DNA from: Jeongeupia naejangsanensis
GTDB lineage: Bacteria; Pseudomonadota; Gammaproteobacteria; Burkholderiales; Chitinibacteraceae
Direction: 5' to 3'
Assembly: GCF_016865585.1 (NCBI RefSeq)
Contig: NZ_JAESND010000002.1
Location: 1-64,000 of the forward strand
Length of the DNA stretch: 64,000 bases
Position numbers and translations under genes: made by a program. The notes beneath the pieces were generated by a model. It saw only the letters and a list, made by a program, of their open reading frames with translations. It had not been told where the DNA came from and made no database searches. Positions 37,401 through 46,813 of the stretch are shown here, in pieces. The first letter of the stretch is position 1. Each line of letters begins with the position of its first letter.

Positions 37401-37898
37401 ATGGCATTCGACGCCTTCCTGAAAATCGACGGCATCCCCGGCGAAAGCACCGACGACAAGCACAAAGAGTGGATCGAGATCCAGTCGTTTGCGCACAAGA
37501 TCGAGCAGCCAGCGCAAGCCACTGCCAGCTCGGCCGGTGGTGCAACCGCCGAACGCGTCAATCACGGCGTGTACGAAATCGAGCACTTCCTCGACAAGGC
37601 CAGCCCGAAGATCTACGAAGCATGCTGCACCGGCAAGCACATCAAGGAAGTGACCATCGAGCTGTGCCGTGCTGGCGGCGACAAGGTCAAGTACATGGAA
37701 GTCAAGCTCGAGCAGGTGCTGATTTCCAAGGTCGAGCCGACCGGCTCGGCCAACGACAGCGGCTTCCCGCAGGAAAAGGTCAGCTTCAGCTACGGCAAGA
37801 TCAAGTGGACCTACACCCAGCAGAAGCGTGAGGACGGATCGGGCGGCGGTAACGTCAGCTCGGGTTGGGATCTGACCGCAAACAAGACGATCGCTTAA
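37401..37898 (+). CDS. hcp: Type VI secretion tube protein Hcp (TssD)
   Basis: 165 residues of the Hcp1 family (MAFDAFLKIDGIPGEST, KIKWTYTQQK). Hexameric rings stack into the inner tube and are exported. Strong AGGAG before the start; terminator-like hairpin after the stop, which would let hcp be expressed above its downstream neighbour. Confidence 0.96.
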   Translation: MAFDAFLKIDGIPGESTDDKHKEWIEIQSFAHKIEQPAQATASSAGGATAERVNHGVYEIEHFLDKASPKIYEACCTGKHIKEVTIELCRAGGDKVKYMEVKLEQVLISKVEPTGSANDSGFPQEKVSFSYGKIKWTYTQQKREDGSGGGNVSSGWDLTANKTIA

Positions 37899-37911
37899 TC
37901 GCGGTTGCAAG

Positions 37912-37938
37912 GGCCCGCCGCAATGGCGGGCCTGTTTT
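37912..37938 (+). terminator. Hairpin terminator/attenuator after hcp
   Basis: GGCCCGCC (37912-37919), loop GCAAT and GGCGGGCC (37925-37932) are followed by TGTTTTT. It ends just before the ribosome site of the lipoprotein gene, so partial read-through is likely. Confidence 0.8.
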
Positions 37939-37960
37939 TCCCGTTTCTCTCGGAGGTTTT

Positions 37961-38425
37961 ATGTATCGCCTGGCTGTATTGAGCGCCGCCATCCTGTTGT
38001 CCGCTTGCACGCAAAATCCACCTGCCAAAGAAGCCGTGGGGCCGTGGGGTAAATCGGCTGCGAACGCGGCTGCAGCCAACGCCACCGATGCCGCCAAGAG
38101 CAAGGCGACCACTGCCGCGAAGGATGCCGCCGCCAACGCGGTCGATCCATCGTTGCTGGTATTCAGCACCCAGAGTGTCAAACTCGACGATCAGGCGCAG
38201 GCGCAGGTCAAGCTGCTGCTGGCGCAGGCGGTGACCGCCAAGAACATCGTGATCACCGGCTATTGCAATCGCAAGGAAATCGGCAACGCCAAGGCCGCAG
38301 CATTGGCCCGCGCGAACAATGCCAAAAAGGAACTCGTCAATCTGGGCGTTTCGGCCAGCAAGATCAAGGTGAAGTTCGTGACCGACGAGCCACGCCACGC
38401 TGCAAAAATCGATTTCCCGGCTTAA
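37961..38425 (+). CDS. OmpA-like lipoprotein beside hcp
   Basis: 154 residues. Signal peptide with LSAC gives lipidated Cys16. An Ala/Lys/Thr-rich linker (about 30-75) leads to a compact OmpA/Pal-like C-terminal domain (NIVITGYCNRKEIGNAKAAALARANNAKK...LGVSASKIKVKF), normally a peptidoglycan binder. GGAGG precedes ATG 37961. It follows hcp in the T6SS operon and may supply the cell-wall anchoring missing from the short TssL; that role is inferred. Confidence 0.72.
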   Translation: MYRLAVLSAAILLSACTQNPPAKEAVGPWGKSAANAAAANATDAAKSKATTAAKDAAANAVDPSLLVFSTQSVKLDDQAQAQVKLLLAQAVTAKNIVITGYCNRKEIGNAKAAALARANNAKKELVNLGVSASKIKVKFVTDEPRHAAKIDFPA

Positions 38426-38916
38426 GCGATGTGTGGGCAGCCGCGCCTTCGCCGGGTGAGGGCGGATGCTGTGGCACGAGCTGCTGTTGGCCTACGAAAC
38501 GCTGTCGCAATATATCGCTACACGCGGGGCCCGCGGTTTCGGACTCCGGGTTTGAAAGCCGCTGCAGCGGTACGGCAAATCTGTTCATTACGAGGATCAA
38601 CGTGCTGCATCTGCTCTACCCCGGAGCCCGACTTTTTGGGCTGGAGCGGGGCGATGTTTTCGATTGGCAGATTATTTAAACAACAAAAATCTATTCCAGT
38701 CGCGAGAGGTACTTAGCTCCTCTCAGGCATTGTTTTAGATCGCGGATGATGTGGGAAGCGTGCCGGATTTTGAGGTGCCGGCACTAAAGAGGCCTTTATC
38801 AGCTCACTTTCCAAGCGTTGTTTGAGCAGGACGGGTTGTAAATGGGAGCCGCATGACGACCGGCTTCTTGTTGAGCTGAATGGCTTCTAAGTATCCATGA
38901 TCATGTTGAATCAATA
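38426..38916. other. Gene-free region between the hcp and tssF blocks
   Basis: About 490 bases with no convincing gene. Short open frames at 38429-38716 and nearby lack a good start or family match. The second half is AT-richer. GAGAGG-N9-CCTCTC (38704-38724) can form a small hairpin. It probably holds the tssF promoter; tssF has no obvious ribosome site. Confidence 0.5.
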
Positions 38917-40776
38917 ATGCTCGAATCCCTGCTTCCCTATTACGAACGCGAACTCGGCTATCTGCGCGAGCTGTCGGGCGAGTTCGCCCAGCGCTATCCG
39001 AAAATCGCCGGCCGGCTGCAAATGGAGGGCGATCAGTGCGAGGACCCGCATACCGAGCGGCTGGTCGAGTCGTTCGCGTTTCTGGCCGCGCGCATCCATC
39101 GCAAGCTTGATGACGAGTACCCGGAGATCGCGGCTAGCTTTCTTGACGTGCTGTATCCGCACTACCTGCGGCCGATTCCGGCGACGACGATCGTGCAGTT
39201 CGAGTGCGATCCGCAACGGCCCGAAATTGCCAAGCGCTACACGGTGGCGCGGCAGCAGCCGGTGCATGCGCCGGCGATGGGCGGCGTCGTGTGCAAGTTC
39301 CGCTCCTGCTACCCGGTCGAGCTGTATCCGCTGTCGCTCACCAGTGCGCGGCTCGAGCTGACCAGCGGTTCGGGGCATCTGCGGCGGATGGCGCCCGATG
39401 CGGCGGCGGTGCTGACGCTGGAGCTGGAGACGCACGGCGATCTGGATATCGCGGCGATCGATCTGCAATCGTTGCGCTTCTTCCTCGACGGCGAACCGGC
39501 GCTGATGCACCTGCTGTACGAGCTGCTGCTGTCGAAAACCCAGCGCGTGCGCGTCGGTGACGGCAGCGATGATCCGGCCCGCACGCGCGAGTTGCCGGGT
39601 GGCTGCATCCAGCCGGTCGGTTTCGGCCGCGAAGAAGGCGTGCTCGAGTACGACGCGCGTTCCTTTGTCGGCTACCGCCTGCTCACCGAATACTTCAGCT
39701 TCCCGGACAAGTTCCTGTTCGTCGATTTCACTCGTCTCGGCGAGGTGGCGCCGCGGCTGGTCGGCGGAAAGCTGGTGATCCAGTGCCTGATCGGCCAGTA
39801 CCCGGATACCGAACGCCATGCACGGCTGCTGAACCATCTGGCAGCGAACCATTTCAAGCTCGGCTGCACACCGATCGTCAACCTGTTCACCCAGCCGGGC
39901 GAGCCGATCCGTGTGACGCACCAGAAGGCGTCGTACCCGGTGCTCGCCGACAGCCGCAAGCAGACGGCGTACGAGGTGATCCAGATTTCGCGCGTGGTGC
40001 GGGTCGAGAAGACCGGTGCCAGCGAAAGCAGCGAAGAGGTGCTGCCGTTCTACGCGATCCGCCATGGCGGCGAGAAGGGCGGGCCTCGCTTCTATTGGCA
40101 CGCCAGCCGCGAGGCGTCGCCAAGGGCCGGCGACAAGGGCAGCGATCTGGAGTTGCATCTGGTCGATCTGGATTTCAATCCGGTACGGCCGGCGGCCGAG
40201 GTGCTGAGTCTGGAGCTGCTGTGCAGCAACCGTGACCTGCCCGAGCAGATTCCGTTCGGCGGCAGCCAGTCCGGCACGCATACCGATTTTTCGCTGCCGG
40301 GCCATTCGGTGGTCAAGCGCGTCAAGCTGTTGCGCAAGCCGACGCAAAGCCTGCGCGCACCGCTGAAGCGTGGCCTGCAGTGGCGGCTGATTTCGCATCT
40401 GTCGCTCAACTACCTGTCGATCATCGACGGTGGCAAAAGCACGCTGCAGGAAATGCTGGCGCTGTACAACCTGACCGATTCGCCGGTGACCAACCGGCAG
40501 ATTCAGGGCTTGCACGCGATCAGCAGCCAGGCCGCAGTGACGCGCGTCGCCGGGCGTGACTTCTCCGGCTTCGTCCGTGGCACCGAGGTGACGCTGACGC
40601 TGGACGAGGACTATTACGTCGGCGGCGGCATCTACCTGTTTGCCAGCGTGCTCGAGCGCTTTTTTGCGCTGTATTGCGCGCCGAACAGTTTCAGCCGCTT
40701 GCGCGTGCGCACGGTGCAACAGAACGAGGAGGTGGCGGCATGGCCGGCACGCGCGGGCGAAGCCATCGTGATCTGA
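38917..40776 (+). CDS. tssF: Type VI secretion baseplate protein TssF
   Basis: 619 residues. Wedge component of the baseplate with TssE, TssG and TssK. The start MLESLLPYYERELGYLRELS and ASFLDVLYPHYLRPIPATT are conserved. It overlaps tssG by 37 bases. The start codon lacks a clear ribosome site. Confidence 0.95.
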   Translation: MLESLLPYYERELGYLRELSGEFAQRYPKIAGRLQMEGDQCEDPHTERLVESFAFLAARIHRKLDDEYPEIAASFLDVLYPHYLRPIPATTIVQFECDPQRPEIAKRYTVARQQPVHAPAMGGVVCKFRSCYPVELYPLSLTSARLELTSGSGHLRRMAPDAAAVLTLELETHGDLDIAAIDLQSLRFFLDGEPALMHLLYELLLSKTQRVRVGDGSDDPARTRELPGGCIQPVGFGREEGVLEYDARSFVGYRLLTEYFSFPDKFLFVDFTRLGEVAPRLVGGKLVIQCLIGQYPDTERHARLLNHLAANHFKLGCTPIVNLFTQPGEPIRVTHQKASYPVLADSRKQTAYEVIQISRVVRVEKTGASESSEEVLPFYAIRHGGEKGGPRFYWHASREASPRAGDKGSDLELHLVDLDFNPVRPAAEVLSLELLCSNRDLPEQIPFGGSQSGTHTDFSLPGHSVVKRVKLLRKPTQSLRAPLKRGLQWRLISHLSLNYLSIIDGGKSTLQEMLALYNLTDSPVTNRQIQGLHAISSQAAVTRVAGRDFSGFVRGTEVTLTLDEDYYVGGGIYLFASVLERFFALYCAPNSFSRLRVRTVQQNEEVAAWPARAGEAIVI

Positions 40777-41771
40777 GCGGCGAAATCGCCGCCGACGCGA
40801 CGCAATACGGCTTTTTTCAGGCGGTGCGGCTGTTGTCGCTGGCCGCGCACAAACAGGGCAAACGGCGCGGGCCGCTGCCGGACAAGCTGCGTTTCCGCAC
40901 GCTGGCGACGCTGTCGTTTCCGCCGAGCGAGCTGACGCGCTATCAGCCGGCGAACGACGATGCCGAAGCCGGCACACCGGACGAACTCGGCGTCGCCTTC
41001 ATGGGGCTGACAGGGCCGTCCGGCGTACTGCCGACCAGCTATACCGAGCTGCTGATCGAACGGCGCCAGCATTTCCGCGATACCGCGCTGCACGGCTTCT
41101 TCGACCTGTTCAGTCATCGGGCGGTTTCGCTGTTTTACGGCGCGTGGCGCAAGTACCGCTTCTGGCTGGCGGCCGAGGCCGGTGAAACCGAAGGCTTTTC
41201 GCGCAACCTGCTCGATCTGGCCGGATTGGGGTTGTCACGGCTGCGCGATCGGCTCGGCGGCGAGAACGGCCTCGATGAAACGCTGTTCATTTACTACGCC
41301 GGCCTGCTGAGCCAGAAGCCACTGTCGAGTCAGGCACTGGTGACCCTGATCGAAGGCTTCTTCGACGTGCGGGCCGAGCTGGGCCAGTTTGCCGGCCAGT
41401 GGATCGACGTGCCGCGAGACGAGCAGACGCAACTCGGGCAATCCGGTTGCGAACTCGGTCTGTCGGCGTTTGCCGGCAGCCGGATCTGGGACCGGCAGAC
41501 CAAGGTCGAGCTCAAGCTTGGCCCGTTGCGTCGTGCCCGCTTCGATGCGCTGTTACCGGGCGGCGCCGGCGCCGACGCCTTGCAGCAACTGCTGCAGTTC
41601 GCGCTCGGTCACGGCTTGGCGTGCGACGTGCGGCTGGTGCTCGACAAGCGCGACACCCCCAAGCCGGTCCTGAACGAGGCTTCGCCGTTGCGGCTTGGCG
41701 GCAATGCCTGGCTGGTTGCCAGCATGCCGAAATCGGACCCGGACGAGATGAGTTATACCCTGTTGCACTGA
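40740..41771 (+). CDS. tssG: Type VI secretion baseplate protein TssG
   Basis: 343 residues. Partner of TssF in the wedge. QYGFFQAVRLLSL, LGVAFMGLTGPSGVLPTSYTE and HGFFDLFSHRAVSLFY are typical. ATG 40740 follows GAGGAGG and overlaps the end of tssF. Confidence 0.94.
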   Translation: MAGTRGRSHRDLSGEIAADATQYGFFQAVRLLSLAAHKQGKRRGPLPDKLRFRTLATLSFPPSELTRYQPANDDAEAGTPDELGVAFMGLTGPSGVLPTSYTELLIERRQHFRDTALHGFFDLFSHRAVSLFYGAWRKYRFWLAAEAGETEGFSRNLLDLAGLGLSRLRDRLGGENGLDETLFIYYAGLLSQKPLSSQALVTLIEGFFDVRAELGQFAGQWIDVPRDEQTQLGQSGCELGLSAFAGSRIWDRQTKVELKLGPLRRARFDALLPGGAGADALQQLLQFALGHGLACDVRLVLDKRDTPKPVLNEASPLRLGGNAWLVASMPKSDPDEMSYTLLH

Positions 41772-41811
41772 GACGTACCGACCCATAACGATATCTACAC
41801 GAGAAACCACC

Positions 41812-44451
41812 ATGTCCACGCCCCTGAAAGCCCTGGTTGCCAAGCTGACGCCGACGGCGCGCGCGGCGGTCGAAGATGCCGCCAACCGCGCGGTGACCCG
41901 TACGCATTTCGAGATCGAGATCGAGCACGTGCTGCTGTCGCTGATCGACCAGACCGACAATGCCTTCACCGCGGCGCTGCGCGCCGGTGGTGTGCCGCTG
42001 ACGCAGTTCGAACGCGAACTCGACGGCACGCTTGAACAGTTCAAGCGCGGCAATACCCGCAATCCGGTGCTGTCGAGCTGGATGCCGCGCTGGCTGGAAA
42101 AGGCGTGGCTGATCGCCGGCGCCGAGCATGGTGAACAGGAGATCTCCAGCCTCGACCTGCTGCTGGCACTGCTCGACGATGAAGGGCTGCGTGCATCGAT
42201 CAACGGTGCAGCGACCCCGCTGGCGAAGCTGGATCGTCAGGCGCTGCGCCAAGGCTACGCGGCGCTGCGCCGCCACGGCGAGGAGGGCGGCAACACGGTG
42301 AGTGATTCGGTGCCCGAGGCCAGCGATCCGATCGTCGTACCGGCCGCCGGCAAGCGTGGTTCGCCGGGACTCGACAAGTACACGATCGACCTGACCGCGC
42401 AGGCACGCGCAGGCAAAATCGATCCGGTGCTCGGTCGTGATGCCGAAATTCGCCTGATGACCGATATCCTGATGCGCCGACGCCAGAACAACCCGATCCT
42501 GACCGGTGAGCCTGGCGTCGGCAAGACCGCCGTTGTCGAAGGGCTGGCGCTGAAAATCGTCCGCGGCGAAGTGCCGCCGGCGCTGGCCGGCGTGACGCTG
42601 CGCACGCTCGACCTCGGCCTGCTGCAGGCCGGTGCCAGCATCAAGGGCGAGTTCGAGAACCGGCTGCGGCAGGTGATCGATGAAGTGAAGGCCAGCCCGG
42701 TGCCGATCATCCTGTTCATCGACGAAGCGCACACGATGATCGGCGCCGGCGGCGCGGCCGGACAGAACGACGCGGCCAATCTGCTCAAGCCGGCGTTGGC
42801 GCGCGGCGAGCTGCGCACCATCGCTGCAACGACGTGGGCCGAGTACAAGAAGTACTTCGAGAAGGATGCGGCGCTGGCGCGGCGCTTCCAGGTCGTCAAG
42901 GTCGACGAGCCGGCGCCGGAAATCGCCGTGCAGATGGTGCGGGGTATTGCCGAAGCCATGGCGGGACACCACAAGGTGCAGATCCTCAACGAAGCGGTGG
43001 CCGCGGCGGTCATCCTGTCGAGCCGCTACATTGCCGGCCGTCAGTTGCCGGACAAGGCCATCAGCGTACTCGATACCGCCTGCGCCCGCGTTGCGCTCTC
43101 GCGTGCCGGTCGGCCCGGCCCGATCGAGGATGTCGAAGCGCTGGTTGCCAATGTCGACCGTGAACTGGCGGCGCTCGAAACCGAAGAAGGCCACGCCGAA
43201 AGGATCGCCGAACTGAAGGTGCAGCGCGAAGGGCTGAGTGCCGACCTGGAAACGCTGCAGCAGAAGTGGCAAGCGCAGCAGGTGCTGGTGGCCGAAATCG
43301 ATGAACTCAGGGCTGCCGCAACCAGCGGCGGGGCCAAGCCGGCCAAGGGCAAGAAGGTCAGCCCGCTGCAGGCCAAGCGCAACGAGTTGCGCGAGCTGCA
43401 CAAGACGCTGCCGCTGGCATTCGAATGCGTCGACGAGAACGTCATCGCCGACGTGATCAGTGGCTGGACCGGTATTCCGCTGGGGCGCATGGTCAGCAAC
43501 GAACTTGAGCAGGTGCAGAAACTCGCCGGCCTGCTGGCCGAGCGCGTCATCGGTCAGGATCACGCACTCGAGCAGATCGCCGAACGGGTGCAGATCGCCA
43601 AGGCCAACCTCGACGATCCGAGCAAGCCCAAGGGCGTGTTCATGCTGGTCGGCCCGTCCGGCGTCGGCAAGACCGAAACCGCGCTGGCGCTGGCCGAGGC
43701 ACTGTACGGCGGCGAGCGCAACCTGATCACGATCAATATGTCCGAGTACCAGGAAGCACACAGCGTTTCCGGCCTCAAGGGCTCGCCACCGGGCTACGTC
43801 GGCTACGGCGAGGGTGGCGTGCTGACCGAAGCCGTGCGGCGCAAGCCGTACTCGGTGGTGCTGCTCGACGAGGTCGAAAAGGCCCATCCGGACGTGCTCG
43901 AGCTGTTCTTCCAGGTGTTCGACAAGGGTGTGCTCGAGGATTCGGAAGGCCGCGAGGTCGATTTCAAGAACACCATCATCCTGCTGACGTCGAATGCCGG
44001 TACCGATCTGGTGATGCGCGCAGTCGAGGGCGGGGTGACGATCGGCGACGAAAACCGTGATCCGAGCGCCGACGATCTGGTCGAAGTGCTGCGCCCGACG
44101 CTGCAGAAGGTGTTCAAGCCGGCCTTCCTCGGCCGGCTGACCATCGTGCCGTACTTCCCGGTCAGCGACGAAGTGTTGCAGAAAATCGTCGCGCTCAAGC
44201 TCGACAAGATCCGCCGCCGCATCGAAGCCAACCATAACGCCAAGGTCGAGTTCCCGGCCGAGCTGGTCGAACTGATCACCTCGCGCTGCTTCGACGTCGA
44301 CAGCGGCGCGCGCGATGCCGACGCGATCCTGACCCGGACCGTACTGGCGAAAATCTCCAACGAACTGCTGGGCCGTCTGGCTGCGGCCAAGCCGGTGAAG
44401 AAGATTGCCGTGAGTGTGAAGGCTGACGAGATCAAGGTGAAGCTGAGCTGA
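41812..44451 (+). CDS. tssH: Type VI secretion ATPase TssH (ClpV)
   Basis: 879 residues. AAA+ unfoldase that disassembles contracted TssBC sheaths. The N-terminal Clp repeat domain (about 1-160) is followed by AAA domain 1 (Walker A GEPGVGKT), a coiled middle domain with a Lys/Pro-rich insert (GAKPAKGKKVS), and AAA domain 2 (Walker A GPSGVGKTE, Walker B VVLLDEVEKAH). ClpV-type features and position after tssG separate it from ClpB. Converges on the next gene. Confidence 0.95.
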   Translation: MSTPLKALVAKLTPTARAAVEDAANRAVTRTHFEIEIEHVLLSLIDQTDNAFTAALRAGGVPLTQFERELDGTLEQFKRGNTRNPVLSSWMPRWLEKAWLIAGAEHGEQEISSLDLLLALLDDEGLRASINGAATPLAKLDRQALRQGYAALRRHGEEGGNTVSDSVPEASDPIVVPAAGKRGSPGLDKYTIDLTAQARAGKIDPVLGRDAEIRLMTDILMRRRQNNPILTGEPGVGKTAVVEGLALKIVRGEVPPALAGVTLRTLDLGLLQAGASIKGEFENRLRQVIDEVKASPVPIILFIDEAHTMIGAGGAAGQNDAANLLKPALARGELRTIAATTWAEYKKYFEKDAALARRFQVVKVDEPAPEIAVQMVRGIAEAMAGHHKVQILNEAVAAAVILSSRYIAGRQLPDKAISVLDTACARVALSRAGRPGPIEDVEALVANVDRELAALETEEGHAERIAELKVQREGLSADLETLQQKWQAQQVLVAEIDELRAAATSGGAKPAKGKKVSPLQAKRNELRELHKTLPLAFECVDENVIADVISGWTGIPLGRMVSNELEQVQKLAGLLAERVIGQDHALEQIAERVQIAKANLDDPSKPKGVFMLVGPSGVGKTETALALAEALYGGERNLITINMSEYQEAHSVSGLKGSPPGYVGYGEGGVLTEAVRRKPYSVVLLDEVEKAHPDVLELFFQVFDKGVLEDSEGREVDFKNTIILLTSNAGTDLVMRAVEGGVTIGDENRDPSADDLVEVLRPTLQKVFKPAFLGRLTIVPYFPVSDEVLQKIVALKLDKIRRRIEANHNAKVEFPAELVELITSRCFDVDSGARDADAILTRTVLAKISNELLGRLAAAKPVKKIAVSVKADEIKVKLS

Positions 44452-44600
44452 CCATGGGACGGTGCGGGGCTGTGGGTTGCGGCCCCGTCACTGTTGTATA
44501 TAGCCGTGTCGTGCTGCCTTTGATCCTGCGGTCAAACGAACAAGGCCAGCGGAGGTTTGCGCTACCGGATGACGATCACTACTGATTCGGCATGATGTGC

Positions 44601-45953
44601 TCAGTTCACCGGGCTGGCCTGCTTGTAAAGATACAGGTAGTGCTCAAATTCCTTCTGCAGCTCCGTGTCGCGCTTGGCAATTTGTGACTCGGCTTCGGCA
44701 ACATTGCGCTGGCACTCCGGCTGCGGGCAATCATTCAGCTTTGCATACTCGCCGGCTTTGTTCCTTTGTGACGTTAATATCCTACCGCTACCGACGCGCC
44801 GACCATCCAGAAAAAGAATGGCCCAGTTCAGGTCGGGTAGGGTGCTTTTATCGTCAAAATAATTGTACTCGCCACGGTAGCTCACCAGCTTTCCCTGGAA
44901 GCCAATCCAGTGCTCCGTTTTGCTTGGGCCACGTCGAGTGCCCGGTTCGATCGGACCTTCGGCATCGAGTTGTAAAAACTGGAATCCGCCCGCTTCGGCA
45001 AATTGCAGCTGGGTACCCCGGCCCATGTAGTGCAAGCCATGCCAGCGTGGGGTCGTGGTCGGCATGGCCAAGATGCGACTGTTTTGCGTGTTGGGGTTCA
45101 TGCTGAACCAGGTCGGAAATTGCAAGGCTGCAATCAGGCCGGGTATTTTTCCGGCCTTGATCAGGGTCTGCTCGGGGTCTCCGAGCATGATGCCGTCCTC
45201 ATGGAGGATTCTTGATATCGAATCCTGATCAAACAGCATCTGTGGCCGAAGCCAATGAGTTAGGCCGTTTTGCTGCCAACTTCCCTTGATGCTGACTACG
45301 CCGGTTCGGGAAACGTCGTTGGCCGGCATCGGTAACGGCAGTTCGGAGAGCTGAAAAATACCTACCTTCTGCTCAAGTGAAGGAGTCAGCGCTAGCCGCA
45401 CATCGCCGTAGTCACGCTTCAAAGGCAGCGCCGCAATGCTCTTTTGACTCCAGAAGGATTGGTTGGGAATGCTTAGGGTAAGCAATGAAAGTGGAAACAA
45501 ATCACCCTGTCGCGCGGGCAGGGAAAAACTCAGCAGATAGTGGCCAGTGGCCGAATCACGTCTCCAGTGTGCTTTTGTTTCCAGGTGTTTTTCGAATTTT
45601 TCGATTTTGGTTTCGATATGTGGGTCCGGAATCGGACCGATACCGCCGAGCCCACTAAATAGCCTGAATTTGCGTCTTGTTTTCTGAGTCTTCCCTTCGA
45701 TTATCGTATTGGGTACGTAGTCTGCCCGAATCGTGACTTCTTTCAGCAAGCCTGACAGCAATGTCGCCTGCTCGGCGTCGGACATGAACGGATAGCTGAA
45801 ATCCGCAATCTCCAGAGTGAAAGGTACCGCGGGATCATTACCGTTATATTCTGCCTTATTGAGCCGGGAGCTTTGGAGACGGTCACCAAATGACGTGGTG
45901 GAAAGGATGAAAAGTAACGCGAAAAATAAAATACGATATGATGATTTTTTCAT
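44601..45953 (-). CDS. Secreted protein of unknown function in the T6SS locus
   Basis: 450 residues from ATG 45953. A signal peptide (residues 1 to about 23, MKKSSYRILFFALLFIL) predicts a periplasmic or surface location. The rest is soluble with many aromatic residues, a DCPQPEC cysteine pair and a charged C-terminal helix. I recognise no family. Codon and base composition are less GC-rich than the tss genes, which suggests later acquisition. It ends the minus-strand block after DUF3592. Candidates are a T6SS accessory, an immunity protein or unrelated cargo. Confidence 0.7.
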   Translation of the reverse strand: MKKSSYRILFFALLFILSTTSFGDRLQSSRLNKAEYNGNDPAVPFTLEIADFSYPFMSDAEQATLLSGLLKEVTIRADYVPNTIIEGKTQKTRRKFRLFSGLGGIGPIPDPHIETKIEKFEKHLETKAHWRRDSATGHYLLSFSLPARQGDLFPLSLLTLSIPNQSFWSQKSIAALPLKRDYGDVRLALTPSLEQKVGIFQLSELPLPMPANDVSRTGVVSIKGSWQQNGLTHWLRPQMLFDQDSISRILHEDGIMLGDPEQTLIKAGKIPGLIAALQFPTWFSMNPNTQNSRILAMPTTTPRWHGLHYMGRGTQLQFAEAGGFQFLQLDAEGPIEPGTRRGPSKTEHWIGFQGKLVSYRGEYNYFDDKSTLPDLNWAILFLDGRRVGSGRILTSQRNKAGEYAKLNDCPQPECQRNVAEAESQIAKRDTELQKEFEHYLYLYKQASPVN

Positions 45954-46101
45954 TAAGAATCCGAAGAATTCTCTTTCGCCACTATTCAGGTGAATGTGCT
46001 TGCTGCGAGTCAAAATTCGTATCGACATCAAGGTGGAAGCATTATTCAATTGATCGAAGCCTGAACGGCTCAGTGTTGAATGACGGTCGTGATTTTGAGG
46101 G

Positions 46102-46797
46102 TTATGGGGATTGGGTCAGAAAGAGAAGATCAATCTGGTAGTTGTCTAGCTTGTTTAGGTCAACCAGAACGGTGATGGATTGCCCGTTTTTTAGATGATG
46201 ACTTGGATCGTTCCGGAGGCGCGGGCTTAAAAAAAGAATGCGTTCCTTGCTGGCTGGGTCTCGCCATTGGACCACGATCCGGAACGCATCTTCGTCATCG
46301 GCATCACTCGCTTTAAGTACATCGGTCCGGAGGTAACTTGCCTGAATTCGCTTCCCGTTTTGTTCAAGAACGGTTTGACGCTGCTTTTCACGTGCGGTTG
46401 CCCAGATGAGCACGCCGCCTATTCCTGAACACGCGATACCGAAAAAAGCCAAAATGGCAAGGCCGGTCCCTTGTTCAAGGCCATTGTCTAACGTTGCGCT
46501 GTCGGGTTGGCCGGGCCGATACAGTACGGAGACCCGCTCTCCAACGTCATAGGCAGAGGGGCGAGTGGCAACAGTCGTTGTGAATTCAAATTCGTTGCCG
46601 TCGCTGTCGAGGTAACGCACGACCGGTTTGTACGAAGGCGCATCACGACGATCGGAATATGTTTCGTACAAATCAACGACGACGCCCTCTGCCCGGCTGG
46701 CCGTTTCGTGAAAATATTGCTGCCGGGCGAGCAGCATGCCGCACCCAAGCAGCAGCAGAAGGCCGGTAATTAAGAATCCGTACTTGAATGCCGTCAT
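46102..46797 (-). CDS. DUF3592 membrane protein
   Basis: 231 residues with two membrane helices (about 5-24 and 111-132). The domain between them (SRAEGVVVDLYETYSDRRDAPSYKPVVRY..GERVSVLYRPGQPDSA) is DUF3592. A second similar beta segment follows the second helix. Function unknown. Seventeen bases after tssA, so probably in its operon. Less GC-rich than neighbours. Confidence 0.8.
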   Translation of the reverse strand: MTAFKYGFLITGLLLLLGCGMLLARQQYFHETASRAEGVVVDLYETYSDRRDAPSYKPVVRYLDSDGNEFEFTTTVATRPSAYDVGERVSVLYRPGQPDSATLDNGLEQGTGLAILAFFGIACSGIGGVLIWATAREKQRQTVLEQNGKRIQASYLRTDVLKASDADDEDAFRIVVQWRDPASKERILFLSPRLRNDPSHHLKNGQSITVLVDLNKLDNYQIDLLFLTQSP

Positions 46798-46813
46798 GGT
46801 GGGGAGTTACTGT

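Noticed and set aside
41512-44235. 907-codon minus-strand open frame opposite clpV
   Set aside because: Antisense to a complete ClpV; composition is typical of shadow frames.
41812-44451. ClpB chaperone
   Set aside because: The gene follows tssF-tssG and has the ClpV-type N-terminal domain; it belongs to the T6SS.
44452-44600. Terminator between clpV and the 450-aa gene
   Set aside because: CGGGGC and GCCCCG can pair, but the loop is long and no T-run follows on either strand.
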